A stretch of DNA of 6,987 nt from Clostridia bacterium (GTDB lineage: Bacteria; Bacillota; Clostridia; Christensenellales; Borkfalkiaceae). A program made the translations under genes and the position numbers. This document shows, one piece after another, positions 5,504-6,987 of the stretch. Location of the stretch: the NCBI GenBank assembly GCA_017628935.1, contig JAGBYC010000194.1:1-6987 (forward strand), written 5' to 3'. The notes beneath the pieces were generated by a model that was not told where the DNA came from, ran no database searches, and saw only the letters and a program-made list of their open reading frames with translations. Within the stretch, counting starts at the first letter, position 1. Each line of letters opens with the position of its first letter.

Positions 5504-6565
5504 TTGTTTTTGTCTAGTATTCATCATGCCAGTTAAAACGTCAAGGTCATACGTTTGTTCAGTTATAGTTATAGGGTTGCCTGATAACATATCGTCTTGC
5601 ATTGAGGCAACGTAACCTTTAATACCTGCCGAAAAAGCAAGTACAAGCGCAATACCTATAATACCGATAGACCCTGCTATGCCAACCATTACCGTTCTAC
5701 CAAACTTAGAAATTAAATTTCTAGCCGATAACATAAACGCCGTAAACATTGACATTTTAGCCTTTTCTTTTTTAGGCTTGATTTTATCTTTAACCGAAAC
5801 GCCTTTAATTGCAAGGTTGTAAAGTTCTTTTTGAGCCTTTTTTTCTTTTTCAGCAATTTTTTCAAGGTCTAAAAGTTCTTCCTCGTCAGTTAAAGGAGCA
5901 GTATCTTTAATAATTTCGCCGTCAAGCAAACGAATAATACGCGTAGAGTATTGTTCAGCAAGTTCAGGGTTATGCGTAACCATAATTACTAAACGTTCGG
6001 CAGAAATTTCTTTAATAAGGTCCATTATTTGAACGCTTGTTACGGTATCTAACGCGCCAGTTGGTTCGTCGGCAAGTAAAATTTCAGGGTCGTTTACAAG
6101 CGCACGCGCAATAGCAACACGTTGACATTGACCACCCGATAACTGATTAGGGCGCTTATAATACTGTCCACTAAGACCAACACGGTCAAGCGCTTGTTTT
6201 GCTTTTTTAATACGCTCTTTTTTACTTACACCGGCAATAGTTAAAGCAAGTTCAACGTTACCAAGCACCGTTTGATGTGGTATTAAGTTATAACTTTGAA
6301 ATATAAAGCCGATACGGTGGTTACGATAAACGTCCCAGTCTTTATCTTTATACTTCTTGGTGCTTTTGCCGTTAATAACAAGGTCGCCCGACGTATAATG
6401 GTCTAACCCACCTATAATGTTAAGTAAGGTGGTTTTACCACAGCCCGAAGGGCCTAATATCGACACGAATTCGTTTTGGCGAAAGTTAATTGAAACGCCT
6501 TTAAGTGCCTCAACGGTTTGCCCGCCAACGTAGTAGTTTTTTACTATGTTTTTTAATGCTAACAT
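5501..6565 (-). CDS. ABC transporter ATPase domain plus first permease helix (N-terminal half of a fused gene)
   Basis: 354 residues up to the in-frame TAA. All ATPase motifs are present: Walker A GPSGCGKTT at 38-46, Q-loop Gln90, signature LSGGQ at 142-146 (followed by Cys-Gln-Arg), Walker B ILLADEP at 162-168, D-loop ALD at 171-173 and switch His198. They place it in the MacB/LolD/FtsE-type group that powers FtsX-fold permeases. Residues 220-272 are a Lys/Glu-rich linker. Residues 291-315 are membrane helix 1, and 316-354 begin the extracellular domain, ending abruptly at NTRQKQ. The start ATG (6563-6565) has AGGAG five bases upstream. Expression is from its own promoter about 40 bases upstream, with a palindrome at the expected start of transcription. 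As annotated the product would be an ATPase with one helix and no partner channel, so it makes sense only as part of the 3833-6565 gene. Confidence 0.93.
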   Translation of the reverse strand: MLALKNIVKNYYVGGQTVEALKGVSINFRQNEFVSILGPSGCGKTTLLNIIGGLDHYTSGDLVINGKSTKKYKDKDWDVYRNHRIGFIFQSYNLIPHQTVLGNVELALTIAGVSKKERIKKAKQALDRVGLSGQYYKRPNQLSGGQCQRVAIARALVNDPEILLADEPTGALDTVTSVQIMDLIKEISAERLVIMVTHNPELAEQYSTRIIRLLDGEIIKDTAPLTDEEELLDLEKIAEKEKKAQKELYNLAIKGVSVKDKIKPKKEKAKMSMFTAFMLSARNLISKFGRTVMVGIAGSIGIIGIALVLAFSAGIKGYVASMQDDMLSGNPITITEQTYDLDVLTGMMNTRQKQ

Positions 6566-6583
6566 TGTATCTCCTATAACACA

Positions 6584-6602
6584 TATTCAACAAGGTTGAA
6601 TA
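6584..6602. promoter_or_regulatory. Operator-like palindrome at the ABC transporter transcription start
   Basis: Perfect 8-bp arms TATTCAAC (6584-6591) and GTTGAATA (6595-6602) are separated by AAG. The palindrome begins two bases after the -10 hexamer and ends nine bases before the SD, so it covers the expected +1. This is a common site for a repressor dimer. As RNA it could also form an 8-bp leader hairpin with a 3-base loop. Confidence 0.6.
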
Positions 6603-6604
6603 GC

Positions 6605-6633
6605 ATAATACCATAATATTGAATTTTTTGCAA
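6605..6633 (-). promoter_or_regulatory. Sigma-70/SigA-type promoter of the ABC transporter
   Basis: The -35 TTGCAA (6628-6633) and -10 TATTAT (6605-6610) are separated by exactly 17 bases. An A-tract lies immediately upstream of the -35 (UP-element-like). The promoter sits 40 bases before the ATG and after the terminator of the preceding gene. Confidence 0.72.
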
Positions 6634-6693
6634 TTTTTTTAATGCCCGATAAGTAATTTTTACAAAATTTTCACTTTTTTTACGCTTTTTAAC

Positions 6694-6729
6694 AAAAAAA
6701 TTAAACCCCTAACTAAAGTTAAGGGTTTA
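6694..6729 (-). terminator. Intrinsic terminator of the YpeB-like gene
   Basis: The arms 6702-6713 and 6718-6729 (AAACCCCTAAC against GTTAAGGGTTT, one mismatch, plus an outer T-A pair) form a 12-position stem with loop TAAA. On the minus strand it is followed by ATTTTTTTG. It starts five bases after the stop codon at 6734-6736. Confidence 0.85.
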
Positions 6730-6733
6730 TATT

Positions 6734-6987
6734 TTATACTAATAAGTCGCCTTCGGTAGTTTTTACCACTTTGAAAATGTCTACTTCTGCGCCCGTTTTA
6801 GCGTTTATATAAACGTAATAAGTTTCACCTTTATATTCGCCGGTAAATTCGTAGGCTAAAACCTCTTTATTACCTGCTGGAATAAGTGCTAAACGCGTAG
6901 TTTCTACGTTAATTTTACTGCTAACTTTTAATTTAGCCTCATCATTAGATAACTTAACTTCACCAACAACGCGTTGCTTATGGTTAA
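6734..6987 (-). CDS. C-terminal end of a YpeB/PepSY-like germination protein (runs off the window)
   Basis: The frame is open from the window edge to TAA at 6734-6736, giving the last 83 residues, with the start outside. The readable end includes TTRLALIPAGNKEVLAYEF, then GEYKGETYYVYINAKTGAE and VDIFKVVKTTEGDLLV. This is the usual PepSY-type C-terminal pattern: a LALIP strand, a YEF strand, and a YINA-x-TG hairpin preceding the final strand. It matches the end of YpeB, the spore protein that protects and localises the cortex-lytic enzyme SleB. Other PepSY proteins end similarly, so YpeB is likely rather than certain. If correct, sleB would be expected nearby, upstream of the window. The gene is closed by its own terminator, so it is not cotranscribed with the ABC transporter. 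Confidence 0.7.
   Translation of the reverse strand, partial: NHKQRVVGEVKLSNDEAKLKVSSKINVETTRLALIPAGNKEVLAYEFTGEYKGETYYVYINAKTGAEVDIFKVVKTTEGDLLV

Larger units (their letters stand above)
3833..6565 (-). pseudogene. Whole fused MacB-like ABC transporter gene, interrupted by TAA at 5501-5503
   Basis: Removing the TAA leaves one continuous frame: 354 codons, the stop, then 555 codons, about 909 residues in all. The order is complete for the Gram-positive fused type of exporter: nucleotide-binding domain, charged linker, helix 1, large extracellular domain, helices 2-4. The break falls in the extracellular domain about 40 residues after helix 1, where a normal gene would not be divided. The family includes exporters and mechanotransmission pumps linked to peptide or antibiotic resistance and to lipoprotein handling; the substrate here is unknown. 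Because the frame is preserved and the rest of the sequence is undamaged, the mutation is recent, a sequence error, or tolerated by readthrough. Confidence 0.75.

Overview
The window is AT-rich, and every supported gene lies on the minus strand, so transcription runs from high to low coordinates. Low G+C, near-consensus Shine-Dalgarno (SD) sites, A/T-rich sigma-70-type promoters, a GreA, an FtsX-type ABC exporter and the tail of a YpeB-like spore-germination protein together suggest a Bacillota genome, probably an uncultured Clostridia-type spore former or a relative. The genus cannot be read from the sequence. All five genes whose 3' ends are visible stop with TAA.

Read in the direction of transcription: (1) 6734-6987 is the last ~83 codons of a YpeB/PepSY-like protein, closed by an intrinsic terminator (6694-6729). 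(2) A well-formed promoter (6605-6633) with an 8-bp-arm palindrome at the expected transcription start (6584-6602) drives a MacB-like ABC transporter. Its ATPase plus first membrane helix (5501-6565) and its extracellular domain plus last three helices (3833-5500) lie in the same reading frame, separated only by a single TAA at 5501-5503. No usable start codon with an SD follows that stop. This is one ~909-residue gene carrying a nonsense codon, not two genes. Two hairpins (3747-3822) follow it. (3) A second transcription unit begins around 3675 and encodes a secreted, C-terminally anchored protein with a duplicated module (2113-3633). Twenty bases later comes a membrane-anchored protein with an InlB B-repeat-like domain and a duplicated C-terminal domain (719-2092). 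A GC-rich hairpin (689-709) follows, then greA (178-651), then the first 54 codons of a single-pass membrane protein (1-162) that runs off the window.

The first two genes of this second unit look like a co-expressed envelope pair of unknown function. greA is a housekeeping transcript-cleavage factor whose true start is probably the internal Met at 651. The most notable observations are the in-frame stop in the ABC transporter, the 23-bp alternating purine-pyrimidine hairpin directly abutting the SD of the 506-residue protein, the operator-like palindrome at the ABC promoter, and the duplicated-domain envelope pair. I found no CRISPR array, insertion sequence, tRNA or rRNA. No stretch longer than 300 bases lacks a gene.
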